This document shows positions 32,873-49,400 of a stretch of DNA of 64,000 nucleotides, in pieces. The notes beneath the pieces were generated by a model, which did not search any database, had not been told where the DNA came from, and saw nothing but the letters and a program-made list of their open reading frames with translations. The stretch comes from Siphonodentalium dalli (Eukaryota; Mollusca; Scaphopoda; Gadilida; Siphonodentaliidae). Made by a program: the position numbers and the translations under genes. The stretch is taken from positions 40,550,918-40,614,917 of the forward strand of contig CP136062.1 of the NCBI GenBank assembly GCA_032622095.1. Direction: 5' to 3'. Every line of letters starts with the position of its first letter. Position 1 is the stretch's first letter.

Positions 32873-34503
32873 ATATAGGTATCCCCGTCACATACATCTA
32901 TAGGTATCACCACCACATACATCTATAGGTATCACCACCACACACATCTATAGGTTTCCCCACCACACACATCTATAGGTATCCTCAACACATACATATA
33001 TAGGTATCCCCGCCACACACATATATAGGTATCCTCACCTCACACATCTATAGGTATCCCCATCACACACATATATAGGTATCGCCACCACACACATATA
33101 TAGTTATCCCCACCACACACATCTATATGTATCCCCACCACACACATATATAGGTATCCCCACCACACACATCTATAGGTATCCCCACCAAACACATATA
33201 TAGGTATCCCCACCACATACATATGTAGGTATCCCCACCACATACATATATAGGTATCACAACCACATACATCTATAGATATCACCACCACATACATATA
33301 TAGGTATCCCCACCACATACGTCTATAGGTATCCCCGCCACACACATCTATAGGTATCCTCACCACACACATATATAGGTATCCCCACCACATACACCTA
33401 TAGGTATCCCCACCACACACATATATAGGTATCCCCAACACACACATATATAGGTATCCCCACCACATACATCTATAGGTATCCCCACCACACACATATA
33501 TAGGTATCGCCACCACACACATATATAGTTATCCCCACCACACACATCTATATGTATCCCCACCACACACATATATAGGTATCCCCACCACACGCATCTA
33601 TAGGTATCCCCACCAAACACATATATAGGTATCCCCACCACATACATATGTAGGTATCCCCACCACATACATATATAGGTATCACCACCACATACATATA
33701 TAGATATCACCACCACATACATCTATAGGTATCCCCACCACATACATCTATAGGTATCCCCGCCACACACATCTATAGGTATCCTCACCACACACATATA
33801 TAGGTATCCCCACCACATACATCTATAGGTATCCCCACCACACACATATATAGGTATCCCCATCACACACATATATAGGTATCCCCACCACATACATCTA
33901 TAGGTATCCCCACCACACACATATAGGTATACCCGCCACACACATCTATAGGTATCACCACCACATACATCTATAGGTAACACCACCACAACATCTATAG
34001 GTATCCCCACCACATACATATATAGGTATCCCTACCACATACATCTATAGGTATCCCCGCCACACACATATATAGGTATCCTCACCACACACATATATAG
34101 GTATCCCCACCACTTACATCTATAGGTATCACCACCACACACATCTATAGGTATTACCACCACATACATCTATAGGTATCACCACCACATACATCTATAG
34201 GTATACATACCACATACATCTATAGGTATCCCCACCACATACATCTATAGGTATCCCCGCCACACACATCTGTAGGTATCCTCACCACACACATATACAG
34301 GTTTCCCCACCACATACATATATAGGTATCCCCATCACACAAATATATAGGTATCACCACCACAAACGTCTATATGTATCCCTACCACATACATCTATAG
34401 GTAACCCCACCACATACATATATAGGTATGCCCACCACATACATCTATAGGTATCCCCACCACACACATATTTAGGTATCAACACCACACACATATATAG
34501 GTA

Positions 34504-37500
34504 TCACCACCACATACATCTATATGTATCCCCACCACATACATATATAGGTATCTCCGCCACATACATATATAGGTATCCCCACCACATACATATATAG
34601 GTATCCCCACCACAAACATATATAGGTATCCCCATCACACACATATATAGGTATCCCCACCACACACATATATATAGGTATCCCCGCCACACACATATAT
34701 AGGTATCCCCACCACATACATATATAGGTCTCCCCACCACATACATCTATAGGTATCCCCACCACACACATCTATAGGTATCCTCACCACATACATATAT
34801 AGGTATCCCCGCCAAACACATATATAGGTATCCTCACCACACACATATATATGTATCCCCACCACACACATATATAGGTATCGCCACCACACACATATAT
34901 AGGTATCCCCACCACACACATCTATAGGTATCCCCACCACACACATATATAGATATCCCCACCATACACATCTATATGTATAACCGCCACACTCATATAT
35001 AGGTATCCCCACCACATACATCTATAGGTATCACCACCACATACATGTATATGTATCCCCACCACATAAATCTATAGGTATCCCCACCACACACATCAAT
35101 ATGTATCACCACCACATACATATATAGGTATCCCCACCACACACATATATAGGTATCCCCACCACATACATATATAGGTATCCCCACCACACACATATAG
35201 GTATCCTCACCACACACATATATAGGTATCCTCACCACACACATATATAGGTCTCCCCGCCACATACATATATAGGTATCACCACCACATACATCTATAG
35301 TTATCACCACCACATACATCTATAGGTATCCCCACCACATTCATCTATAGGTATCCCCACCACATACATCTATATGTATCCCCGCCACACACATCTATAG
35401 GTATCCTCACGACACACATATATAGGTATCCCCACCACATACATCTATATGTATCCCCACCACACACATATATAGGTATCCCCACCACAAACATATATAG
35501 GTATTCCCACCACATACATCTATAGGTATCCCCAACACATACATATATAGGTATCCCCACCACATACATCTATAGGTATCCCCACCACATGCATATATAG
35601 GTATCCCCACCACATACATATATAGGTATCCCCAACACACACATCTATAGATATCCCCGCCATACACGTCTATAGGTATCCCCTCCACATATATATATAG
35701 GTATCCCCACCAAATACATCCATATGTATCCCCGCCACACACATCTATAGGTATCCTCACCACACACATATATAGGTATCCCCACCACATACATATATAG
35801 GTATCCCCACCACACACATATATAGGTATCACCACCACATACATCTATATGTATCCCCACCACGTACATATATAGGTAACCCCACCACATACATATATAG
35901 GTATCCCCACCACATACATCTATAGGTATCCCCACCACACACATATATAGGTATCACCACCACACACATATATAGGTATCACCACCACATACATCTATAG
36001 GTATCTCCACCACATACATCTATGGGTATAACCACCACACACATATATAGGTATCACCACCACATACATCTATAGGTATCTCCACCACATACATCTATGG
36101 GTATCCCCGCCACATACATATATAGGTATCCCCACCACATACATATATAGGTAGCACCACCATATACATCTATAGGTATCCCCACCACACACATCTATAG
36201 GTATCCCCACCACAAACATCTATAGGTATCCCCGCCACACACATCTATAGGTATCACCACCACATACATTTATAGGTATCCCCATCACATACATATATAG
36301 GTATCCCCACCACATACTTATATAGGTATCCCCACAATATACATATATAGGTATCCTCACCACATACATATATAGGTATCCCCACCACATACATATATAG
36401 GTATCCCCACCACATACATCTATGTGTATCCCCACCACACACATATATAGGTATCCCCACCACATACATATATAGGTATCCCCACGACACACATATATAG
36501 GTATCCCCACCACATACATATATAGGTATCCCCACCACATACATCTATATGTATCCCCACCACACACATATATAGGTATCCCCACCACATACATATATAG
36601 GTATCCCCACCACATACATATATAGGTATCCCCACCACATACATATATAGGTATCCCCACCACATACATATATAGGTATCCACACCACATACATCTATAA
36701 GTATCCCCATCACATACATATATAGGTATCCCCACCACATACATATATAGGTATCCCCACCACATACATATATAGGTATCCCCACCACATACATCTATAG
36801 GTATCCCCACCACATACATATATATGTATCCTCACCACATACATATATAGGTATCCCCGCCACACACATATATAGGTATCCCCACCACACACATATATAG
36901 GTATCCCCACCACATACATCTATAGGTATCCCCACCACACACATATATAGGTATCCCCATCACACACATATATAGGTATCCCCACCACATACATCTATAG
37001 GTATCCCCACCACACACATATAGGTAACACCACCACAACATCTATAGGTATCCCCACCACATACATCTATAGGTAACACCACCACAACATCTATAGGTAT
37101 CCCCACCACATACATATATAAGTATCCCTACCACATACATCTATAGGTATCCCCGCCACACACATCTATAGGTATCCTCACCACACACATATATAGGTAT
37201 CCCCACCACATACTTCATTAGGTATCACCACCACACACATCTATAGGTATTACCACCACATACATCTATAGGTATCACCACCACATACATCTATAGGTAT
37301 ACATACCACATACATCTATAGGTATCACCACCACATACATCTATAGGTATCCCCGCCACACACATATGTAGGTATCCTCACCACACACATATACAGGTTT
37401 CCCCACCACATACATATATAGGTATCCCCATCACACACATATATAGGTATCACCACCACAAACGTCTATATGTATCCCTACCACATACATCTATAGGTAA

Positions 37501-39943
37501 CCCCACCACATACATATATAGGTATCCCCACCACATACATCTATAGGTATCCCCACCACACACATATATAGGTATCAACACCACACACATATATAGGTAT
37601 CACCACCACATACATCTATATGTATCCCCACCACATACATATATAGGTATCTCCGCCACATACATATATAGGTATCCCCGCCACATACATATATAGGTAT
37701 CCCCGCCACACACATATATAGGTATCCCCATCACACACATATATAGGTATCCCCACCACACACATATATATAGGTATCCCCGCCACACACATATATAGGT
37801 ATCCCCACCACATACATATATAGGTCTCCCCACCACATACATCTATAGGTATCCCCACCACACACATCTATAGGTATCCTCACCACAAACATATATAGGT
37901 ATCCCCGCCACACACATATATAGGTATCCTCACCACACACATCTATATGTATCCCCACCACACACATATATAGGTATCGCCACCACACACATATATAGGT
38001 ATCCCCACCACACACATCTATAGGTATCCCCACCACACACATATATAGATATCCCCACCATACACATCTATATGTATAACCGCGACACTCATATATAGGT
38101 ATCCCCACCACATACATCTATAGGTATCACCACCACATACATGTATAGGTATCCCCACCACATAAATCTATAGGTATCCCCACCACACACATCAATATGT
38201 ATCACCACCACATACATATATAGGTATCCCCACCACACACATATATAGGTATCCCCACCACATACATATATAGGTATCCCCACCACACACATATAGGTAT
38301 CCTCACCACACACATATATAGGTATCCTCACCACACACATATATAGGTCTCCCCGCCACATACATATATAGGTATCACCACCACATACATCTATAGTTAT
38401 CACCACCACATACATCTATAGGTATCCCCACCACATTCATCTATAGGTATCCCCACCACATACATCTATATGTATCCCCGCCTCACACATCTATAGGTAT
38501 CCCCACCACAAACATATATAGGTATCCCCACCACATACATCTATAGGAAATCCCCACCACATACATATATAGGTATCCCCACCACATACATCTATAGGTA
38601 TCCCCACCACATACATATATAGGTATCCCCACCACATACATATATAGGTATCCCCAACACACACATCTATAGATATCCCCGCCATACACGTCTATAGGTA
38701 TCCCCTCCACATACATATATAGGTATCCCCACCAAATACATCCATATGTATCCCCGCTACACACATCTATAGGTATCCTCACCACACACATATATAGGTA
38801 TCCCCACCACATACATATATAGGTATCCCCACCACACACATATATAGGTATCACCACCACATACATCTATATGTATCCCCACCACACACATATATAGGTA
38901 TCACCACCACACACATATATATAGGTATCACCACCACATACATCTATAGGTATCTCCACCACATACATCTATGGGTATAACCACCACACACATATATAGG
39001 TATCACCACCACATACATCTATAGGTATCTCCACCACATACATCTATGGGTATCCCCGCCACATACATATATAGGTATCCCCACCACATACATATATAGG
39101 TAGCACCACCATATACATCTATAGGTATCCCCACCACACACATCTATAGGTATCCCCACCACACACATCTATATGTATCCCCGCCACACACATCTATAGG
39201 TATCACCACCACATACATTTATAGGTATCCCCATCACATACATATATAGGTATCCCCACCACATACTTATATAGGTATCCCCACAATATACATCTATAGG
39301 TATCCTCACCACATACATATATAGGTATCCCCACCACATACATATATAGGTATTCCCACCACATACATCTATATGTATCCCCACCACACACATATATAGG
39401 TATCCCCACCACATACATATATAGGTATCCCCACCACACACATATATAGGTATCCCCACCACATACATATATAGGTATCCCCACCACATACATCTATATG
39501 TATCCCCACCACACATATATATAGGTATCCCCACCACATACATATATAGGTATCCCCACCACATACATATATAGGTATCCCCACCACATACATATATAGG
39601 TATCCCCACCACATACATATATAGGTCTCCCCACCACATACATCTATAAGTATCCCCACCACATACATATATAGGTATCCCCACCACATACATATATAGG
39701 TATCCCCACCACATACATATAGAGGTATCCCCACCACATACATCTATAGGTATCCCCACCACATACATATATATGTATCCTCACCACATACATATATAGG
39801 TATCCCCGCCACACACATATATAGGTATCCTCACCACACACATCTATAGGTATCCCCACCACACACATATATAGGTATCGCCACCACACACATATATAGG
39901 TATCAACACCACACACATATATAGGTATCCCCACCACACACAT
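34504..39943. repeat. Two tandem HOR copies of about 3.0-3.1 kb
   Basis: Landmarks at 34,504, 34,520, 34,635 and 34,993 recur exactly 3,096 bp later, at 37,600, 37,616, 37,731 and 38,089. Landmarks from 36,220 on recur 2,949 bp later, at 39,169 and beyond. The second copy has therefore lost about 147 bp (about six units) in its middle. This is the longest HOR seen in the window. Confidence 0.83.
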
Positions 39944-39999
39944 ATATAGCTATCCCCACCACACACATATATAGGTATCCCAACCACACACATCTATTG

Positions 40000-42900
40000 G
40001 TATCCCCACCACACACATATATAGGTATCCCCACCACATACATATATAGGTATCCCCACCACATACATATATAGGTATCACCACCACATACATATATAGG
40101 TATCCTCACCACACACATCTATAGGTATCCCACCACACACATATATAGGTATCCCCACCACACACATCTATAGGTATCCCCACCACACATATCTATAGGT
40201 ATCCCCACTACATACATATATATGTATCCCCACCACACACATATATAGGTATCCCCACCACATACATATATAGCTATCCCCACCACATACATATATACGT
40301 ATCACCGCCACATACATCAATAGGTATGCCCACCACATACATATATAGGTATTCCCGCCACACACATATATAGGTATCCCCACCACACACATATATAGGT
40401 ATCACCACCACAGACATATATAGGTATCCCCGCCACATACATATGTAGGTATCCCCACCACATATATATATAGGTATCACCACCACACACATATATAGGT
40501 ATCCCCACCACATACATATATAGGTATCCCCATCACATACATTTATAGGTATCCCCACCACACACATATATAGGTATCCCCACCACATACATATATAGGT
40601 ATCACCACCACATACATATATAGGTATCCCCATCACATACATTTATAGGTATCCCAACCACACACATATATAGGTATCCCCACCACATACATATATAGGT
40701 ATCCCCACCACATACTTATATAGGTATCCCCACCACATACATCTATAAGTGTCCCCACCACACACATATATAGGTATCCCCACCACACACATCTATAGGT
40801 ATCCCCACCACGCACATATATAGGTATCCCCACCACATATATATAGGTATCCCCACCACATACATATATAGGTATCCCCACCACACACATATATAGGCAT
40901 CCCCACCACATACATATATAGGTATCACCACCACACACATATATGTATTCCCGCCACATACATATAGGTATCCCCACCACACACATATAGGTATCCCCAC
41001 CACACACATCTATAGGTATCACCACCACATACATATATAGGTATCCCCAACACATACATATATAAGTATCCCCACCACATACTTATATAGGTATCCCCAC
41101 CACATACATATATAGGTATTCCCACCACATACATATATAGGTATCCCCACCACATACATATATAGGTATCCCCACCACATACATATATAGGTATCCCCAC
41201 CACATACATCTATAAGTATCCCCACCACATACATATATAGGTATCCCCACCACATACATCTATAGGTATCCCCACCACATACATATATAGGTATCCCCGC
41301 CACACACATATATAGGTATCCTCACCACACACATCTATAGGTATCCCCACCACACACATATATAGGTATCGCCACCACACACATATATAGGTATCCCCAC
41401 CACACACATATATAGGTATCCCCACCACACACATATATAGGTATCCCCACCACACACATATATAGGTATCCCAACCACACACATCTATTGGTATCCCCAC
41501 CACACACATATATAGGTATCCCCACCACATACACATATAGGTATCACCACCACACACATATAGGTATTTCCGCCATATACATATAGGTATCCCCACCACA
41601 CACATATAGGTATCCCCACCACACACATCTATAGGTATCACCACCACATACATATATAGGTATCCCCAACACATACATATATAAGTATCCCCACCACATA
41701 CTTATATAGGTATCCCCACCTCATACATATATAGGTAATCCCACCACATACATATATAGGTATCCCCACCACATACATACATAGGTATCCCCACCACATA
41801 CATATATAGGTATCCCCACCACATACATCTATAAGTATCCCCACCACATACATATATAGGTATCCCCACCACATACATCTATAGGTATCCCCACCACATA
41901 CATATATAGGTATCCCCACCACATACATATATAGGTATCCCCACCACATACATCTATAGGTATCCCCACCACATACATATATATGTATCCTCACCACATA
42001 CATATATAGGTATCCCCGCCACACACATATATAGGTATCCTCACCACACACATCTATAGGTATCCCCACCACACACATATATAGGTATCGCCACCACACA
42101 CATATATAGGTATCCCCACCACACACATATATAGGTATCCCCACCACACACATATATAGGTATCCCCACCACACACATATATAGGTATCCCAACCACACA
42201 CATATATTGGTATCCCCACCACACACATATATAGGTATCCCCACCACATACATATATAGGTATCCCCACCACATACATATATAGGTATCACCACCACATA
42301 CATATATAGGTATCCTCACCACACACATCTATAGGTATCCCACCACACACATATATAGGTATCCCCACCACACACATCTATAGGTATCCCCACCACACAT
42401 ATCTATAGGTATCCCCACTACATACATATATATGTATCCCCACCACACACATATATAGGTATCCCCGCCACATACATATATAGGTATCCCCGCCACATAC
42501 ATATATAGGTATCCCCACCACATACATATATAGGTATCCCCACCACACACATATATAGATATCCCCACCACACACATATATAGGTATCCCCACCACACAC
42601 ATATATATATGTATCCCCGCCACACATATATATAGGTATTCCCACCACATACATATATAGGTCTCCCCACCACATACATCTATAGGTATCCCCACCACAC
42701 ACATATATAGGTATCACCACCACATACATATATAGGTATCCCCGCCACACACATATATAGGTATCCCCGCCACATACATATATAGGTATCCCCACCACAC
42801 ACATATATAGGTATCCCCACCACACACATATATAGGTATCACCACCACATACATATATAGGTATCCCCGCCACACACATATATAGGTATCCCCGCCACAT

Positions 42901-45900
42901 ACATATATAGGTATCCCCACCACACACATCTATAGGTATCCCCACCATATACATATATAGGTATCACCACCACACACATATATAGGTATCCCCACCACAC
43001 ACATATATAGGTATCCCCGCCACATACATATATAGGTATCACCACCACACACATATATAGGTCTCCCCACCACATACATATATAGGTATCCCCACCACAC
43101 ACATCTATATGTATCCCCACCACACACAGATCTATAGGTATCCCCACCACACACATATATAGGCATTCCCACAATACACATCTATAGTTATCCCCGCCAC
43201 ACACATATATAGGTATCCCCACCACATACATATATAGGTATCCCCACCACACACATATATAGGTATCCCCACCACATACATATATAGGTATCACCACCAC
43301 ACACATAAAGGTAGTCCCGCCACATACATATAGGTATCCCCACCACACACATATAGGTATCTCCACCACACACATATATAGGTATCACCACCACATACAT
43401 ATATAGGTATCCCCAACACATACATATATAGGTATCCCCACCATATACTTATATAGGTAACCCCACCACATACATATATAGGTATCCCCACCACATACAT
43501 CTATAGGTATCCCCACCACAAAATACATACATATATACGTATCACCGCCACATACATCAATAGGTATCCCCACCACATACATATATAGGTATCCCCGCCA
43601 CACACATATATAGGTATCCCCACCACACACATATATAGGTATCACCACCACACACATATATAGGTATCCCCGCCACATACATATGTAGGTATCCCCACCA
43701 CATATGTATATAGGTATCACCACCACACACATATATAGGTATCCCCACTACATACATATATAGGTATCCCCATCACATACATTTATAGGTATCCCCGCCA
43801 CACACATAGTTAGGTATCCCCACCACATACATATATAGGTATCACCACCACATACATATATAGGTATCCCCATCACATACATTTATAGGTATCCCCACCA
43901 CACACATATATAGGTATCCCCACCACATACATATATAGGTATCCCCACCACATACATATATAGGTATCCCCACCACATACATCTATAAGTGTCCCCACTA
44001 CACACATATATAGGTATCCCCACCACATACATCTATAGGTATCCCCACCACGCACATATATAGGTATCCCCACCACATATATATAGGTATCCCCACCACA
44101 TACATCTATAGGTATCCCCACCACATACATATATAGGTATCCCCACCACACACATATATAGGTATCCCCACCACATACATATATAGGTATCTCCACCACA
44201 CACATATAGGTATTCCCGCCACATACATATAGGTATCCCCACCACACACATATAGGTATCCCCACCACACACATCTATAGGTATCACCACCACATACATA
44301 TATAGGTATCCCCAACACATACATATATAAGTATCTCCACCACATACTTATATAGGTATCCCCACCACATACATATATAAGTATTCCCACCACATACATC
44401 TATAGGTATCCCCACCACAAACATATATAGGTATCCCCACCACATACATATATAGGTATCCCCACCACATACATATAAAGCTATCCCCACCACATACATA
44501 TAAAGGTATCACAGCCACATACATCTATAGGTATCCCCACCACATACATTTATAGGTATCCCCGCCACACACATATATAGGTATTCCAACCACACACATA
44601 TATAGGTATCACCACCACACACATATATAGGTATCCCCGCCACATACATATGTAGGTATCCCCACCACATACATATATAGGTATCACCACCACCCACATA
44701 TATAGGTATCCCCACCACATACATATATAGGTATCCCCACCACATACATATATAGATATCCCCATCACATACATCTATATGTATCCCCACCACACACATA
44801 TATAGGTACCCCCACCACATACATCTATAGGTATCCCCACCACGCACATATATAGGTATCCCAACCACATACATATATAAGTATCCCCACCACATACATA
44901 TATAGGTATCCCCACCACATACATATATAGGTATCCCCACCACATACATATATAGGTATCCCCACCACATACATATATAGGTATTCCCACCACATACATA
45001 TATAGGTATCCCCACCACATACATATATAGGTATCCCAACCACATACATCTATAGGTATCCCCACCACATACATATATAGGTATCCCCAACACATACATC
45101 TATAGGTATCCCCACCACACACATCTATAGGAATCCCCACCATACACATCTATAGGTATCCCCACCACACATATATATATAGGTATCCTCACCACACACA
45201 TATATAGGTATCCCCACCACATACATCTATAGGTATCCCCACCATACACATCTATAGGTATCCCCACCATACACATCTATATGTATCACCGCCACACTCA
45301 TATATAGGTATCCGCACCACATACATCTATAGGTATCACCACCACATACATATATAGGTATCCCCACCACATACATCTATAGATATCCCCACACACACAT
45401 CTATATGTATCACCACCACATACATATATAGGTATCCCCACCACACACATATATAGGTATCCCCACGACATACATATATAGGTATCCCCACCACACACAT
45501 ATAGGTATCCCCATCACACACATATATAGGTATCCTCACCACACACATATATAGGTATCCCCGTCACATACATCTATAGGTATCACCACCACATACATCT
45601 TTAGATATCACCACCACATACATCTATAGGTATCCCCACCACATACATCTATAGGTATCCCCGCCACATACATATATAGGTATCCTCACCACACACATAT
45701 ATAGTTATCCCCACCACATACATCTAAAGGTATCCCCACCACACACATATATAGGTATCCCCACCACACACATATATAGGTATCCCCACCACACACATCT
45801 ATAGGTATCACCACCACATACATCTATAGGTATCACCACCACAACATCTATAGGTATCCCCACCACATACATATATAGGTATCCCCACCACATACATTTA

Positions 45901-46400
45901 TAGGTATCCCCGCCACACACATCTACAGGTATCCTCACCACATACATATATAGGTATCCCCACCACATGCATCTATAGGTATCACCACCACACACATCTA
46001 TAGATATTACCACCACATACATATATAGGTATCACCACCACATACATCTATAGGTATCCCCACCATACACATCTATATGTATCACCGCCACATACATCTA
46101 TAGGTATCACCACCACATACATCTATAGGTATCCCCACCATACACATCTATATGTATCACCGCCACACTCATATATATGTATCCGCACCACATACATCTA
46201 TAGGTATCACCACCACATACATATATAGGTATCCCCACCACATACATATATAGGTATCCCCACCACACACATATATAGGTATCACCACCACAAACGTCTA
46301 TATGTATCCCTACCACATACATCTATAGGTAACCCCACCACATACATATATAGGTATCCCCACCACATACATCTATAGGTATCCCCACCACACACATATA
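40000..46400. repeat. Satellite region of mixed HOR type
   Basis: The 25-bp unit continues without interruption, but no single period dominates. Short stretches resemble other parts of the array: 40,925-41,209 is like 2,262-2,546, and 42,329-42,960 is like 2,547-2,860 and the 1.45-kb type. Sections around 41.3 and 42.05 kb repeat each other locally. I read it as a patchwork of rearranged HOR segments. There is one unusual unit near 43,520 with an AAAATAC insertion. Confidence 0.6.
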
Positions 46401-46406
46401 TAGGTA

Positions 46407-49400
46407 TCAACACCACACACATATATAGGTATCACCACCACATACATCTATATGTATCCCCACCACATACATATATAGGTATCCCCACCACATACATATA
46501 TAGGTATCCCCACCACTTACATATATAGTTATCCCCACCACACACATATATAGGTATCCCCACCACACACATATATAGGTATCCCCACCACACACATATA
46601 TATAGATATCCCCACCACACACATCTATAGGTATCCTCACCACATACATATATAGGTCTCCCCACCACATACATATATAGGTATCCCCACCACACACATC
46701 TATAGGTATCCTCACCACATACATATATAGGTATCCCTGCCACACACATATATAGGTATCCTCACCACACACATCTATAGGTATCCCCACCACACACATA
46801 TATAGATATCGCCACCACACACATATATAGGTATCCCCACCACACACATCTATAGGTATCCCCACCACACACATATATAGGTATCCCCACCACACACATA
46901 TATAGGTATCCCCACCACACACATCTATAGGTATCCCCACCAAACACATATATAGGTATCCCCACCACATACATATATAGGTATCCCCACCACATTCATA
47001 TATAGGTATCACCTCCACATACATATATAGGTATCCTCACCACACACATCTATAGGTATCCCACCACACACATATATAGGTATCCCCACCACACACATCT
47101 ATAGGTATCCCCACCACACACATCTACAGGTATCCCCACTACATACATATATATGTATCCCCACCACATACATATATAGGTATCCCCGCCACATACATAT
47201 ATAGGTATCCCCACCACATACATATATAGGTATCCCCACCACACACATATATAGGTATCCCCACCACACACATATATAGGTATCCCCACCACACACATAT
47301 ATATAGGTATCCCCGCCACTCACATATATAGGTATCCCCACCACATACATATATAGGTCTCCCCACCACATACATATATAGGTATCCCCACCACACACAT
47401 CTATAGGTATCCCCACCACACACATATATTGGTATCACCACCACATATATATATAGGTATCCCCGCCACACACATATATATGTATCCCCGCCACATACAT
47501 ATATAGGTATCCCCACCACACACATCTATAGGTATCCTCACCATATACATATATAGGTATCACCACCACACACATATATAGGTATCCCCACCATATACAT
47601 ATATAGGTATCACCACCACACACATATATAGGTATCACCACCACACACATATATAGGTCTCCCCAATACATACATCTATATGTATCCCCACCACACACAT
47701 CTATATGTATCCCCACCACACACAGATCTATAGGTATCCCCACCACACACATATATAGGTATTCCCACAATACACATCTATAGTTATCCCCGCCACACAC
47801 ATATATAGGTATCACCACCACATACATATATAGGTATCCCCACCACACACATATATAGGTATCCCCACCACATACATATATAGGTATCACCACCACACAC
47901 ATATAGGTATCCCCGCCACATTCATATAGGTATCACCACCACACACATATAGGTATCCCCGCCACACACATATATAGGTATCACCACCACATACATATAT
48001 AGGTATCCCCACCACATACATATATAGGTAACCCCACCACATACATATATAGGTATCCCCACCACATACATCTATAGGTATCCCCACCACACACATATAT
48101 AGGTATCAACACCACACACATATATAGGTATCACCACCACATACATCTATATGTATCCCCACCACATACATATATAGGTATCTCCGCCACATACATATAT
48201 AGGTATCCCCACCACTTACATATATAGTTATCCCCACCACACACATATATAGGTATCCCCACCACACACATATATAGGTATCCCCACCACACACATATAT
48301 ATAGATATCCCCGCCACACACATATATAGGTATCCCCACCCCATACATATATAGGTCTCCCCACCACATACATATATAGGTATCCCCACCACACACATCT
48401 ATAGGTATCCTCACCACATACATATATAGGTATCCCTGCCACACACATATATAGGTATCCTCACCACACACATCTATAGGTATCCCCACCACACACATAT
48501 ATAGATATCGCCACCACACACATATATAGGTATCCCCACCACACACATCTATAGGTATCCCCACCACACACATATATAGGTATCCCCCACCACACACATA
48601 TATAGGTATCCCCACCACACACATCTATAGGTATCCCCACCAAACACATATATAGGTATCCCCACCACATACATATATAGGTATCCCCACCACATTCATA
48701 TATAGGTATCACCTCCACATACATATATAGGTATCCTCACCACACACATCTATAGGTATCCCCACCACACACATATATAGGTATCCCCACCACACACATC
48801 TATAGGTATCCCCCACCACACACATCTACAGGTATCCCCACTACATACATATATATGTATCCCCACCACATACATATATAGGTATCCCCGCCACATACAT
48901 ATATAGGTATCCCCACCACATACATATATAGGTATCCCCACCACACACATATATAGGTATCCCCACCACACACATATATAGGTATCCCCACCACACACAT
49001 ATATATAGGTATCCCCGCCACTCACATATATAGGTATCCCCACCACATACATATATAGGTCTCCCCACCACATACATATATAGGTATCCCCACCACACAC
49101 ATCTATAGGTATCCCCACCACACACATATATTGGTATCACCACCACATATATATATAGGTATCCCCGCCACACACATATATATGTATCCCCGCCACATAC
49201 ATATATAGGTATCCCCACCACACACATCTATAGGGTATCCTCATCCTCACCATATACATATATAGGTATCACCACCACACACATATATAGGTATCCCCAC
49301 CATATACATATATAGGTATCACCACCACACACATATATAGGTATCACCACCACACACATATATAGGTCTCCCCAATACATACATCTATATGTATCCCCAC